The position numbers and the translations under genes were made by a program. DNA of 64,000 bases from positions 62,001-126,000 of the forward strand of contig CAJJDN010000077.1 in the NCBI GenBank assembly GCA_905182985.1. The letters are read 5' to 3'. Below, piece by piece: positions 50,525-62,600 of this stretch. The notes under the pieces are model-generated. The model searched no databases. It was not told the origin of the DNA and worked only from the letters and a program-made list of their open reading frames with translations. The stretch's first letter is position 1. Each line of letters begins with the position of its first letter. This DNA comes from Paramecium sonneborni. Lineage: Eukaryota > Ciliophora > Oligohymenophorea > Peniculida > Parameciidae.

Positions 50525-51142
50525 TCAACTATAATTAAATAAATTACAGCTTGAATTTTCTTTTGCATTTGCGCAATTATTTGTTTCAGCAAATAAATTT
50601 TTCAAAAATAAGTTTTCTTACAATATTTCTTATTAATTTTATATCAAAATTTCATTATTTTATCTTAATTCCTCATTCTATTATTATAACATCTAATTTA
50701 TTTTAAATAGTTCTGTGTAATCTTATTATTAAGTTTCCCTTGATAATAAAGAAAGTATTTGGTTATTTTAAACTAAAATTTTATTTCTCAATTCAAGATC
50801 TGTATTTTATTTAGTTAAACAACGATGACACCCCATTTTTAGATTTTAAATTTATCGTTTTTATTACTAAATAATTTATTAGAGATTAGATGCACTTTCA
50901 TTTTAATTGATTGTATTAGTTTAACAATTATAAGTTGTTAAAATGTTCTCTTTAATATTTTCTTAATCATCATGATTACTCTATCTACTCAAAAGTTTTC
51001 TACTATATTTACGAGCATAAGAATTATTCTCCTTTTCATGAGTTGGGGATGCATTTTTTCTAACTAATTTTTCTGTAGAATGTTTTTTATACATAGCAGT
51101 TAAATTTTAATATAATTTAGATAATAACTCATAAATTGTCAT
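50525..51142 (-). CDS. Coiled-coil hypothetical protein
   Basis: A 205-residue intronless frame, invisible with the standard code because it is full of TAA/TAG glutamines. The N-terminal third is basic and polar (MTIYELLSKLYQNLTAM, KHSTEKLVRKN). Then comes a Q-rich linker and a lone CHRC pair. A C-terminal coiled coil follows (LELRNKILVQNNQIL, INQMLQQQNEELRQNNEIL, NQQEILQENLFLKNLF). No signal peptide or membrane span. It sits in a minus-strand row between the Cache protein (63-nt gap) and the SAPS gene. Family not recognised. Confidence 0.7.
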
Positions 51143-51205
51143 TTTTTATATCTATTCTATTATTTAAAATATAATCAATATATTATGAATCAAATGGATT
51201 AAAAT

Positions 51206-52937
51206 TCAAAAAGCTTAAAACAAATTAACTTTCTTTATTAATTATAGAATTTGTTTTAAATTAAGGCTATTTTACATATATAATTATTAAATGTGATCTT
51301 TTTGTGTTTATAATAATTTTAATTTATTAATTTTGTGAATCTTAAGGTATTGTTGATATTATTTTAGATGAAGTTAAAATGATATGCTTTTTTAAGGATA
51401 TTAAATATTCTCAATAAAAGAGCATTATTCAGTTTTTCGAAATGATATAAATTCTAATTTATTTTCGATAAACTTAAAAGATTATAGCAATTATCGAACT
51501 TAATTGCTCATAAACTTTTAAATAAATATTGGTATGGTTTTTTATTTTTTCTTTATACATGAAGTCATATTTTTTGCTTATTCCTATACTACATAGATAG
51601 GAAAAAAGAGAATCTAAATAAGTATGTATATACAAATGCAAACTATTACCAGTAATCCAAATAAAGTAGTAATATTTGAAGATAGAGTTTCTTGTAAGTT
51701 TAGTTATAATTACTATTAAAATTTATAATAAAACTCAAAGTATTCTTGACTACTTAATAACCTAGAGTTTATAAATTATTATACATTATTAATATCATCT
51801 TAAATTGAGGTATTTCTTAAATACCAATAATCATCTCTTATTTATATACAGAATTGAATCGACATTAAAGAGTGGAATTGTATTAATCAAAATTTGGACA
51901 AGAAGAAGATCCATTTTTTTTTTAAATCTCTTACCAATCTGATTAATTAAATCCTGTAATTGTCTCATTATATATGAATAGAGGTAGATATTCGTTAGAA
52001 ACTTTATAAGGATGCATAATCATTATTCCTTCATTTGAAATTAGATATATAATTTGAAATCCAAATTTAACTTAACCAGCTTCTTAAACAAATTCATTTC
52101 CTAAAAATATTGATCCTACTCCACCTATCATTTTAGCTTATTCATCTACTATAGGCATTGCCATTGATAATCCAATTTGTTTTTCAGTAAATACTAAATT
52201 ATGATAAATTAATTTACACATAAAAGGATTTGTAAATGTATAATTATATGTATCATAATTTTATGTTTAATCATAGTTTCTTTATAACTCAATATACCAA
52301 TCCCTTTGTTCTGGTTTATAACTATAAATTCCTTCTTTTCTATTTAAACATGGATATATTGAGGTTATTTTCTCTTTTACAATATATGAGTAAAAGAAAT
52401 ATTGGTTAATCTCACTTCCTTAATATAAAAGTTAACCATAGGCTTACACTTATTCCTACATTTTAATTCCAACTAATTCTTCTATTGTTTTAGGTTAGTT
52501 ATATGAACTTAAGTTTGAATAACACATAAAGCTAAATGAAATATCAAAGCTTCCATATCCTTTGACTATACGAAACGGATCTGGGATTGGATTTATTCCA
52601 CCAAATGGCATTTAGAAGGCTTCATTTGTTGTGAAATTATTCTAAATGATTACTTATTTTTTTGTATAATGATATAATCTGTGAAATGAGATTAAGGTGT
52701 TACCATCTAATTATATTTATTCTTACTTAAATAGAAAACTTTATCAAAGTAACTTCTATATAACTTTATTATATTTGATTGAATCCTATTTGAATTTTCC
52801 TTGTACAAATTGTTTGAAGTGTCTGAAAAGTATTCATTAAGTAGAGAAAGGTGAATCATATTTTATCCTATAACATAAAAAATTATTATGAATGCCTAAA
52901 CTGAAGCTATGAAAATCAATTAATTTCTTAGTCTCAT
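51206..52937 (-). CDS. Membrane protein with Cache-like extracellular sensor
   Basis: A 562-residue protein with an N-terminal signal anchor (MRLRNQLIFIASVQAF, IIIFYVIG) and a large extracellular region bearing Cache-domain hallmarks: YKPEQRDWYIE with the conserved aromatic/Trp-Tyr pair, FTEKQIGLSMAMPIVDEQ, GGVGSIFLG and IIYLISNEGIMIMHP. A second transmembrane helix (NITTLFGLLVIVCICIYIL) leads to a cytoplasmic ~120-residue basic tail. No kinase, cyclase or HAMP domain follows, so signalling output is unknown. Introns: 52707-52726 (only 20 nt, TAG) and 23 nt near 51705 (AAG). With both removed the frame closes exactly. A relation to calcium-channel alpha2-delta or ciliate chemoreceptors is possible. 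Confidence 0.8.
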
Positions 52938-53627
52938 ATTCTAAATGAATTTGGAGAATAATGATTAAGATTGTCTCATTTTTAGGTAATTTTAGATTAT
53001 CACAAATGATTAATATGATATAAATATCAATCAAATAATACTAAAGCAATTGTTGATTCTAAAGCTTTCATTCTTTGTTAGGACACTTTTCTAGTCAATT
53101 TATTAATGGTTTAAATTTCCCAATTTAAAAATATTTAAACTCTCTAAATATGCAAGAAGCCTTCGACTCAAATGTTTATAAATTTTAGATTTTTTATATT
53201 AGAATATAAATAATTTCTTTTTAATATTTAATTTTATATTAAAAATTACTGTTTATCTAAGATGTAATGATTATTTTCTAAAATAATATATCCATTATGA
53301 TTTGACAAACAACTTAATTCACAGATTTAAATTTTTTCTATTCAACTCATTTTTTCAAAATGATTTCAAGATAATCATGATGATTTTTTGATTATAAACT
53401 ATAAAAAATATTCTTTAAACTATAGAACTGTTGTAAATCCAAAAAACACCTCAAAGAAACTATTTTAATTAAATAAAAAAAAAAATGATTATACATATAA
53501 GACTGCAAGTTAATCTGTTACTATTATTTAATAAAATAGGTGATCAATTACAAGTTAGTCCATAATATTTACAGTGTCACTTCTATATTTTTATAGAATA
53601 AATAAATATCGATTAATATAAATAAAT
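52938..53627. other. AT-rich intergenic region with a possible gene remnant
   Basis: About 690 nt between divergent genes. It contains a possible decayed fragment at 53168-53350 (listed separately) and otherwise AT-rich sequence without recognisable elements. Confidence 0.5.
53168..53350 (-). pseudogene. Possible gene remnant with in-frame TGA
   Basis: A 60-codon frame starting ATG AGT then TGA at 53342-53344, continuing IEKIQICELSCLSNHNGY, ILENNHYILDKQ and so on to TGA 53168-53170. The text after the early TGA reads like Paramecium coding sequence. A single-base change of a glutamine TAA to TGA would explain the stop. It may be a relic or chance. Confidence 0.25.
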
Positions 53628-54110
53628 ATGAAATTAGATATCTTTTTATGTAACAATTGTAAATATGATTTATTTGTGATTATTATATATTTATATAATA
53701 ATTATGTAGCTGAGTATACAAAATCTGAAAAAGTAATAAAATTTAATATAAAATGCTCTTTTTTGAATGTTGATAATACGTATTAGCTCTTAAGTTAAAG
53801 AAATAGACTTGTTAATTCTTTCATTATTAAAATTAATAATGAATCATATTTAACAAGTCTTTTTATAAAGTATAATGAAACAATAGTAACAAGAAAAACA
53901 ATAATAAGTAAAATAGGAGGAGAACGGTTAGAAACAAAATATTTAGGTATGACATTTGAAATAATTTGTTTAGTATTTGCAGAAATAATAACTTCTCTCC
54001 ATTATTTAGTAATGCCAATAGCAATAATAACCAATATAGCAGACATCGTATTAAATTTAATTTATCATTTAGGAAGTCTTCTACTTTAATTGAAGTTTAA
54101 AATTAAGTGA
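53628..54110 (+). CDS. Small membrane protein, unrecognised
   Basis: A 160-residue intronless frame. Two hydrophobic regions are visible: one near the N-terminus (YDLFVIIIYLYNNYV) and one near the C-terminus (FEIICLVFAEIITSL, LVMPIAIITNIADIVLNLI). Between them is a polar domain (SFLNVDNTYQLLSQRNRL). Use of TAG/TAA as glutamine inside the frame supports coding. It is followed 89 nt later by the bZIP gene. No family recognised. Confidence 0.6.
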
Positions 54111-54199
54111 CATCATTCTTTTAGAAAATTATTCTTTAGAAACAAACAATCAATTTAAATAATTTGTTAGATTAACAATTACCATACTTTCTACAAATA

Positions 54200-55418
54200 A
54201 TGGGGAATCTAATAATTTATGGGCTAGAAAATAGTCCTGGAGAAAAGGAATTCGTTTAAGAAATTATATCATAATACAAATCTAATCCACTTAAAATAAC
54301 AATGAGTTGCTCTTTATTTTAGACAATAGGCCTCCTTTTCCGTTCCTAATTAGTATATTATGATTAAAGTAATTATTAAACTAAAATTTTAAGGTACAAA
54401 ATATCTTGCGAATTTTTTGTTGTTCCGAGATGATTTTTGTGACATCTTCTTTAATACATTATACTGTTACTCAATTACTCATGGTTAAACATTTAGTTAA
54501 TAAATTGGATTTACACAATTAAATTAAATGATTAAGAAAACATAAGATGATGTATGGACAGCATTTATATTCAAAATGTTAAGTTAATAATAATAGAAAA
54601 TGACAAAAGATATGTTTTTATTACAATTCAATTAGTATACTGTATCAATGAATAATTTCTTTACAAAAAGCAATTTAATAATGGATTTAGTTGCTTAAAG
54701 TGTTAAATAGACTGCAAAATTACATAATGATTAAATATTTTAGGAAGTAAAATATATCACTAAAAAATTAGTATTTACTAATAATGGGTAGTTTTAAAGC
54801 AACGACATAAGATTTTTTAAAAAAAGCTACTTAAGTATTTTTTGAAGAATCAAATGATCTTGATCTTTTATAATTTAGTAGTAACATAATAAAAATTCAT
54901 AAATAAATGAATTGTTAAATATTGTTTATATTACCTATGTTATTTTAATTGGAGAGTCAATATTTAGATCATTTAGTTTCGAATGGAGTTTAAGATTAAT
55001 AGCCAGTGAAAAATAGTTCAAATTATTATTTAAAGATGATAGAGAAATTAAAAGATAAATGTGTCTATAATGGTGAGGAAGAATGTAATTGTAAGAAATG
55101 TCAATGGTAATTATTTTATATATAAAATAGTATTAGAAGAAATAGAAATTCAGCAAAGGAATCTTAAAAAAAGAAGAGAGAAGCTTTAGAAAAGATAGGT
55201 CCTCTATAAGATGAATATGATAAAATTTAAAAGAAGGTATTATATATAATAAATAACATTTAAAGGTTAAGTCACTTGAAAAAGAGAATTAAGTTATTAC
55301 AAAATTATTATTAGATGTATTTAGACACCCATCTCTTGAAAAATTGGCATCCTAATTTATTGAACCATTAACTAAAATTTTAGCTGATTAAGAATCTTTT
55401 AACATTGATGAATGCTGA
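54200..55418 (+). CDS. bZIP-type transcription factor candidate
   Basis: A 371-residue protein with four introns that close the frame exactly; two of them (25 nt near 54369 and 29 nt near 55237) end AAG. The C-terminal part carries a basic region RRNRNSAKESQKKKREALE, matching the N-x-x-(A)A-x-x-S/C-R/K pattern of bZIP proteins, directly followed by a leucine/hydrophobic heptad (IGPLQDEYDKIQKKVKSLE, NQVITKLLLDVF). Before it is a C-x-C-x-x-C cluster (CNCKKCQC). The ~220-residue N-terminal part is helical (KMTKDMFLLQFNQYTVSM, ATTQDFLKKATQVFFEES) and unrecognised. The expected role is sequence-specific DNA binding as a dimer. The zipper is short, so confidence in the family is moderate. Confidence 0.7.
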
Positions 55419-55517
55419 CAATTATTTATCTATAATAATTATTTAAATATAGATATATTTAAAATCAATTTTCAAATGAGATTTGATAATTAAATTTAAT
55501 ATTTTTTTAATAATAAC

Positions 55518-57461
55518 TCATAATAAATCGATCCTACGAGGTCTATCCCATACAATTTTACCATTTTGTCTAAAATATTGAACTCTATGACTTTTAACTT
55601 AACTATTAACAAAGTCTGTAAAAGGAACTTCCATAATTCCTAAAAATCTATCTTCATATCCAACAACAAAATCCTCTTTTTTAAATTTAGTATCCCATAG
55701 TATTCTATCAATAACTTACAGAGTTGGTTTAAATTTCTTTTATATATCTTTTTACTCTAACATTTCTGGGAAATAGTTTTGCATAATTTTCTTGTCAAAA
55801 ATAGAACAAACAACAACTAAATAATCTTTGCTTAAATTTACATAATAATGTTTATATTCTCTTTTATCACTAAAATAATATATTTTATATCTTACTTTGA
55901 TTTAATAAAGATTTTGGTAATATCATTCCAATGTTTTGATTATTATTATTATTATATTAATTATTCAGGTTCTTTTTAATCTTTTTATTCTTATCTACTC
56001 TTCTTTCTTTTCTTTCCTCCTTCATCCTATTATAATTATTATTGTTATTATAATTGTTATTATTATTATATGTCTTTATCTCTTTTTAATTATTTCTATT
56101 AATTTTCAGTTAAATACAGCTTGCCAGAATGTGTTAAAATAGCTACATTTTTCCATCCACATTCAATTTATATAATTTCATCATCCTCTTCTAAATTTGG
56201 TAATGAAACTTTTGTATATTAAAGATTATTAGATAGAGGTGCTGCTAATTGACCAAAATCATTCTTTCCCCAACCAAAGAGTTAATAATCTTTATATTAG
56301 AATTCCATGGCTCTTGTAATTTCAGTACTTAATTTAATTTATAATTCAGCATTAGTAAGTCCAAGAGTGTTTTTTTAGAAATCTTAATTGACAGCTTATT
56401 TAGAAAATTCTTAACCTGTGTATTCATTGTATTTTACTATATTAACATAATCAGAAAATCCAATTTTATTAAGCCATATTTAGAGTTCTTCATTTGTCCA
56501 TTCCTTTATTGATTTTATTTTCTCTCTGCCTAATGCTAAGAAATAATTGAGACCACTATATATAGAAATAATTGATTTTTTGTCAAAGTAATTTTAATGA
56601 ACTGTTTTAATAATAGGATCAATGACTTATTCATTCTTAGTATCTGATGAATAAACTTTTTAAGTCTGAGTCAGATAATAAATAGCATTGCTTCCCATAG
56701 CAATTTAAGTTATAGTCTAAAATAAGATAAATAAATTACTTCATTTTCAGGTAAAATTATTTATTTGTATTTTTGTGCTTAATCACAATTCTAAGGAGTA
56801 AGGTCTTATATTTAATAAAGGATAGCTCTATTTTATTCAGAAGGTAATTATGGTATTTTTTAAGGATTAGTAAATATGGCAGAGAGTTAATAATATGAAG
56901 TTTCAAAAAAATCTACATTTTTAGCAATCAAATATTCTTCATGATTTTCAAATACAACAAACAAATCACCATTTTCTTTTAAGTAAATGTATTTGCCTTT
57001 GCTAGCTGTTGAAAATTGTTTAACTTATAATCTATAAAATAATTATAATCATTTAATTACTTTATAATAAAATTTGGTTTATGATTGATGATTTCTTGAT
57101 ACTCTTAGGATAAACATACATATAAACGATTTTGAATTGTGAGTATACCAGTAAAAGTTAATCCAATTTGCATTGATTTAACTGGCATTCCTAGAATATG
57201 TCTTCTTTTAAAAGGTTTTACACTATCATCGAATGACCAAAAATAAGTCTCACGTCCAAAAATTGTACGAAAGATTATATTATATGGTGTGGTTGTATTT
57301 GGATTATTTAATCCAATACTAGCTAACAGAGCTTTCAAAGCTAATTAAACGTTATCCTTCATTTGTTTTGAAATAGTCTAAAGACTAAGTAATTCTTTTA
57401 TTGTAAGGAAATTTGCTATGCCTCGAAAAACATCAAGAACAAGTAATTGAGATTTTTACAT
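55518..57461 (-). CDS. SAM / RCC1-like / MJ1316 fusion protein
   Basis: A 621-residue multidomain protein, three TAG-ended introns, exact frame. In order: an F-box-like N-terminus (VLDVFRGIANFLTIKELLSL, QTISKQMKDNV); beta-propeller-like strands (GKYIYLKENGDLFVVFENHE); a SAM-like helical domain (EWTNEELQIWLNKIGFSDY); RCC1-type repeat (DYQLFGWGKNDFGQLA, IECGWKNVAILTHSGKLYL); a glutamine tract encoded by runs of TAA, with a basic KKRKKSR patch; and a C-terminal MJ1316-type domain (RILWDTKFKKEDFVVGYED, RFLGIMEVPFTDFV, HRVQYFRQNGKIVWDR). MJ1316 domains occur in RNA-end/2',3'-cyclic-phosphate-related proteins such as LENG9. The combination suggests RNA-linked ubiquitin or scaffold function, but this is inference. 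The F-box call is the weakest part. Confidence 0.8.
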
Positions 57462-57596
57462 TTAATTTTAATTATTCTTTAATAATTTAAAATAAAAATG
57501 CAAAATATGAAACAAATACCACATTTTTATTTAAATATATTTAAATAATTCAAAATTTTGTTATTTTTGAGTTCAATTAATGACAATAATAGTTAG

Positions 57597-58043
57597 ATGC
57601 AATAAACAAGATATAACATTTCGGATTTTTATTTAAAATCTATATATACTTTAGTAATTATTCGAGCATCATAATTATTAGAGTATTATGAAGTAGTTAT
57701 ATACTAGAACAAACTTAGATAGTTAAATAAATATGGATTTAAGAAATTAAAAAAATAATTAGCAAAAAAGCCATTTTGAACATTCATAATTTAGTCCATA
57801 GTATTGATTTTGAATAATTTATTATAGGAATAATTTGTTTAAGATTAAGAAAAGTAATTAAGGCGATTTTTAGCAGAATTTAGAATTTTAACTAAACAAT
57901 TTAAATAAGAATCCAATCTCAAAAAACATGAAAAATTCAGAATTAGATTGAAGAATTATAATCAAATTAAAGATCTCTTATAAAATAAAGTAGACGTTAA
58001 AAAAGATGAAAAATTTTCAGAGAGAAACTTAAGATTTAAATGA
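57597..58043 (+). CDS. Small basic protein, frame unresolved
   Basis: Starts MQQTRYNISDFYLKSIYTL, with a 28-nt TAG intron after it, then MKQLYTRTNLDSQINMDL and QKSHFEHSQFSPQ, a 27-nt TAG intron, and NNLFKIKKSNQGDFQQNLE to a TGA near 57955. A second open frame overlaps its end (RFLAEFRILTKQFKQE, LKKHEKFRIRLKNYNQIK) and reaches TGA 58041-58043, so either another intron or a frameshift is present. It is lysine/asparagine/glutamine-rich with no domain. It is divergent from the fusion-protein gene over a 135-nt gap. Unrecognised. Confidence 0.45.
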
Positions 58044-58462
58044 TGTAAATTCAATAATCAATGATGTAAAAAATAAATACACTTTAAAGGTAATCAAATC
58101 AGAAAACTCAATAAACTTTAAATTATCATTTAGAAGTTATCTGGGGATGCTTCAATCAGTAAAATGGTTTTAATGAAAGAAAAGATTCTTAAAAAATTGA
58201 AACTTATTGAAAATGATAATTTCTGTATGAAGGAATGACTCTATGAAAAAATAAGATTTTTATTTTATTAAGAACATAAAATAATTGAAATGAAGAGTTG
58301 AATTGGATAATTACCTAAAATTTAATGATATCTAGAATATTAATATATTTTCTATAATTCATAATATATTGATTTATGAGTCATCAAATTACACATTAAT
58401 GCATTTATGCAAGTCAACATTCAAAACAATATATTTTAAATCTTTAATTTTATATTATTAAA
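58044..58462. other. Intergenic, nothing recognised
   Basis: A 419-nt AT-rich stretch upstream of the oxidoreductase; it presumably holds its promoter. Short frames here end quickly in TGA. Confidence 0.5.
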
Positions 58463-59621
58463 ATGAGAGGAGTAACTCTTCGCAGATATCCAGATGAAAG
58501 TTTTCCAAAGAACATTGATTTCTTCGATTTGAAGGACTTCCCAATTCCAACAAATCTTAAGGAAAATGACTTACTGATTAAAGTTTGCTATGTTAGCATA
58601 GATCCTGTAATGAGAGTATGGTTTTCAGGAGCTAAGACTTATATTGATACAGTACATTAAGGATAAGTTATTCCTGCATTTGGATGTGGAGTTGTTGCAG
58701 AATCTAAAAGCAAAAGATTTAACAAAGGAGATTTAGTATTAGGTGCTTTAGACTGCGCAGATTATTGTGTTAGATCTGCTAATTCAATATTTAAATTGCC
58801 TGCTCTTAAGTCAAAACATGACCCAAACTTGCCACTCTTTTTATCTGTGTATATTTTAATTGTGATAATTTAGTTATGGTGTTACAGGTATCACTGCTCT
58901 TAAGGGATTACATTAAATTCCTAAAGAAAATCTACCTACTAAAGAATCTAAGAAGACTCTTTTAGTTTCTTCTGCTGCAGGATCAACTGGGTCATTTGCT
59001 CTATAAATAGGAAAATATTGGGGATATAGAACTATTGGAATTGTTAGCAGTAGAGACAAAAAAGACTTTGTACTCTCTTTAGGAGCTGATGCTTGCGTTT
59101 GTTACAATGATACTTTAGATTCAAATGGAATTGTTGATACAGAGTATATTAATTAACCTATTCTTAATTAGCAAATTAACTAAATTAATTAAGTAAGCAG
59201 CACCTGAAGGAATAGATGCTATGTATGATAATTCTGGAGAAGAAGTCTTAGATGCTGTCTTACCAGCTATGAATAAAGGTGCCTTCATTGTTTTATGTGG
59301 AGCTACTGCTACCTATTATACTTGGAAAAATAGAGGTGGTTTGAAAAATTTATCATACTTCATTACTAAATAAATTAAAGCTGAAGGAATATTGTATTTT
59401 GGTTAAAAAAATGCCATTATGGAATCATTTAAAGAAATGAATGAATTAGTCACAGGAAATCATATTTAGTAATTTTACTTATTTATATGTATAGACATAA
59501 AGAAGAGTTTATAAATGGATTGGAGAATGTGACAATAGGATTATAAAAGGTTTTTCTTGGTAAAAATTTAGGAAGAGTGATTGTCAAATTAGACAATGAA
59601 ATTCCATTGCCAAAGTTTTGA
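58463..59621 (+). CDS. Medium-chain NADP-dependent oxidoreductase (PTGR type)
   Basis: Zinc-independent medium-chain dehydrogenase/reductase resembling prostaglandin reductase / leukotriene B4 12-hydroxydehydrogenase and plant double-bond reductases, which reduce alpha,beta-unsaturated carbonyls with NADPH. The 359-residue product has the GroES-like N-terminus (LLIKVCYVSIDPVMRVW), FGCGVVAESKSKRFNKGD, the junction YGVTGITALKGLHQI, nucleotide-binding SSAAGSTGSFALQIGKYWGY, DNSGEEVLDAVLPAMNKGA and GRVIVKLD at the end. No catalytic-zinc cysteine pattern is seen. Three TAG introns close the frame exactly (25 nt near 58850, 28 nt near 59142, 26 nt near 59470). It lies 72 nt upstream of the P4-ATPase. 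Confidence 0.92.
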
Positions 59622-59693
59622 GGCTTATATAAATAACAAATTTAGAATGTTGGAAAATTTCCGAAATAATAATTTTTATAAAAATAATATAAA

Positions 59694-62600
59694 ATGTTTT
59701 GGTCTAAGAGACCCGATTTTTTTAACTAACCTCGATAATTTGAAGGTAATTTTAAGGGTGAGAGAACATAGGAAGAATTAGAATAATATCCCTCAAATTT
59801 TATAAAGACATCTAGGTAAGAATAATAATCGAGTTGTTAGATATAATATAGTAACTTTCTTGCCAAAATCTTTACTATTGTAATTTACACGATATGCAAA
59901 TATCTATTTCTTGTGCATAGCTATAATTCAATGTATTCCAGTATTATCAACATTGAATCCATTCAGTGCAATAGCTCCGTTAGTATTCGTATTAGGATTA
60001 TCAATGGGGAGAGAAGGTATGAATAAAAAGTAATATAAAAGGTTGGGAAGATTATGGAAGACATGTATCAGATAATGAAGTGAATGCAACAGAATGTGTA
60101 ATAATGAAATCTCGATAGATGAAAGTGTAAGAATAATAAATTAACACTACTTAGTTCAACATGGGCAGAATTAGCAGTAGGAGATTTTGTATTGGTGAAA
60201 CAAGATGAAAGTTTTCCTGCTGATTTAATAGTTTTAGGAAGTGCAATACAGAGTGGTGCATGTTATATCGAGACTTCATCTTTAGATGGAGAAAAGAATT
60301 TAAAACCAAAGAGTGCAATTCTAGAGAGTTAATAGCTTTATGGTGATAAGAATAATTATACAGATAAAAAAATAAGAGTAGAAGCTTAGGTTCCTACTTA
60401 AAATCTTTATGAGTTGGATGCTTCTTTATTTTTAAGTATTGAGAATGATGAAAAATTAAGGAAGTTTTAATTAACAGCTAAATAATTATTATTAAGAGGA
60501 GCATTCCTTAGAAATACAGAATGGGTTATTGGTTTAGTTGTTTATACAGGATAGGATACTAAAATTATGAGGAATGCTGATGCTTCTAGAATTAAATCAA
60601 GTGAAATTGAAAGAATTATGAATATCTTAATTCTAGGAATATTAGTAATTTAAATTTCACTATCAATTATTACTGCTTCATTTTCATCTGCTTGGCTTCA
60701 TTAAAATGGTAGTGAAAGTTGGTATTTGGGTTATAATGATTTTTCACCTAATTTACTTAGCTTTTATTCTTTTTTCAGTTATATTTTATTATATAACACT
60801 ATGATTCCTATATCATTGATAGTTAGTCTAGAATTTGTTAAAGTCTTTTAAGCTTATTTTATAGAATAAGATGAAGAAATGTATGTATAATCAAGAGATA
60901 AATATGCTAAAGTCTAAACTACTACTATTAATGAAGAACTTGGATAAATAGAATACATCTTTTCTGATAAAACTGGTACTCTTACCTGTAATTAAATGGA
61001 ATTCAAATATTGTATAATAGGAAACACTCTATATGGTTAAGAACAATAATAAACCAATAATATTCCAGTATAAAATCTAGATCCAAAAAGACCACAATCC
61101 GCTAAGGTACATCCTACAAGCGAGGTCTTTCAACATTCTGTATTTAATTTCTAAGATATGGAATTAAGTGCAATTCTCAAAGGAGAAGGTTCTTAAGGAG
61201 AATAACCAGTTAATTTGATTATTTAATCATCAGATGGGAAATAATAAATCTAAATTCAAAAATAAAGAAATCTAATTGATGAATATTTCTTCTTATTATC
61301 ATCTGCTCATGAATGTATTATTCAATATGACAAAAATTAAAATGCTAGTTATCAAGGGCCATCTCCAGATGAAATCACACTCGTTGATGCAGCAGCAAGA
61401 ATGGGTTTCTAATTTACTGGTGCATCTGCTAGTGAATAAAACTTTAAAATTTTAGGAAGGGAAAAAAAAGTTAAATTATTAAAATCTTTTGAATTTGATT
61501 CAACACGTAAAAGAATGAGTGTTATCATTGATGATAATGGTGTCATTAAATTATTTATCAAAGGAGCTGATAATATTATAAAGGGTAGATTATCTCCAAA
61601 TTAAATATTTCTTAACCAAATAGTAAATTATCTGGATGATTTCAGTAAAGTTGGTTTAAGATGTTTATTAATGGGTATAAGAATATTGTCTAATGAGGAA
61701 TATAGAGAATTCGATAATGCTTATAACAATTTGCCAGACAATGACAAAAGAGCAGAAGAAGTAGGTATACTATAATATTGAAACATAGAAAAATTGACAA
61801 ATAATTTAGAACAAAATTTAACCCTTATTGGTGCATCAGCAGTTGAAGATAAATTATAATAATTGGTTCCAGAAACAATAGCAGATTTATTAAGAGCAAA
61901 TATAAAAGTATGGATGTTAACTGGAGATAAATTAGAGACAGCAGAAAATATTGCAAAAAGTTGTCGTTTAATATAAGGTGATTTTACAGTGATGAGATTA
62001 TCAGAATCATCAGTTGAGGAATGTAAAAAGAAGATTGGAGATATTTAAGAAACATATGATCATTGTATAAAAGAGAATAGAAAGAAAGTATTTAACAAAA
62101 TGTAAAATTTAGTCTTTTGTGGTGGAAGGATAATCTCTATAATTTGTAATAGATAATGAAGATTTAGCATAAGCATTTGTTAGTATGGCAAAAGATTGTG
62201 AAAGTGTAGTTTGTTGTAGAGTAACTCCAAAATAAAAAGCTGATGTTGTAAGATTAATAAAAGATCGTTTAAATAAAATAACATTAGCAATAGGAGATGG
62301 TGCAAATGATGTTAATATGATTTAAGCAGCTCATATAGGAGTTGGATTGTATGGAAATGAAGGAATGAGAGCAGTTTAAAGTAGTGATTTTGCTTTAGGG
62401 GAATTTAGATGTTTGTGGAGACTGTTATTAGTTCATGGACATTGGAATTATATTAGAATTGCAGAAATGGTATTGTATTTCTTTTACAAAAATATGATCT
62501 TTACTGTTCCATAATTTTTCTTTTCATATTTTTGTGCATTTTCAGGTTAGTCATTTTTTGATGATTGGTATATTACATTCTATAATTTGATATTTACTGC

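Noticed and set aside
51184..51383. Plus-strand frame starting MNQMDQNSKSLKQ
   Set aside because: Overlaps antisense the C-terminal tail of the Cache-like membrane protein, which has better support.
55936..56142. TTA/ATT-rich stretch as a microsatellite or small I/L-rich gene
   Set aside because: It is the complement of TAA-encoded glutamines in the fusion-protein gene.
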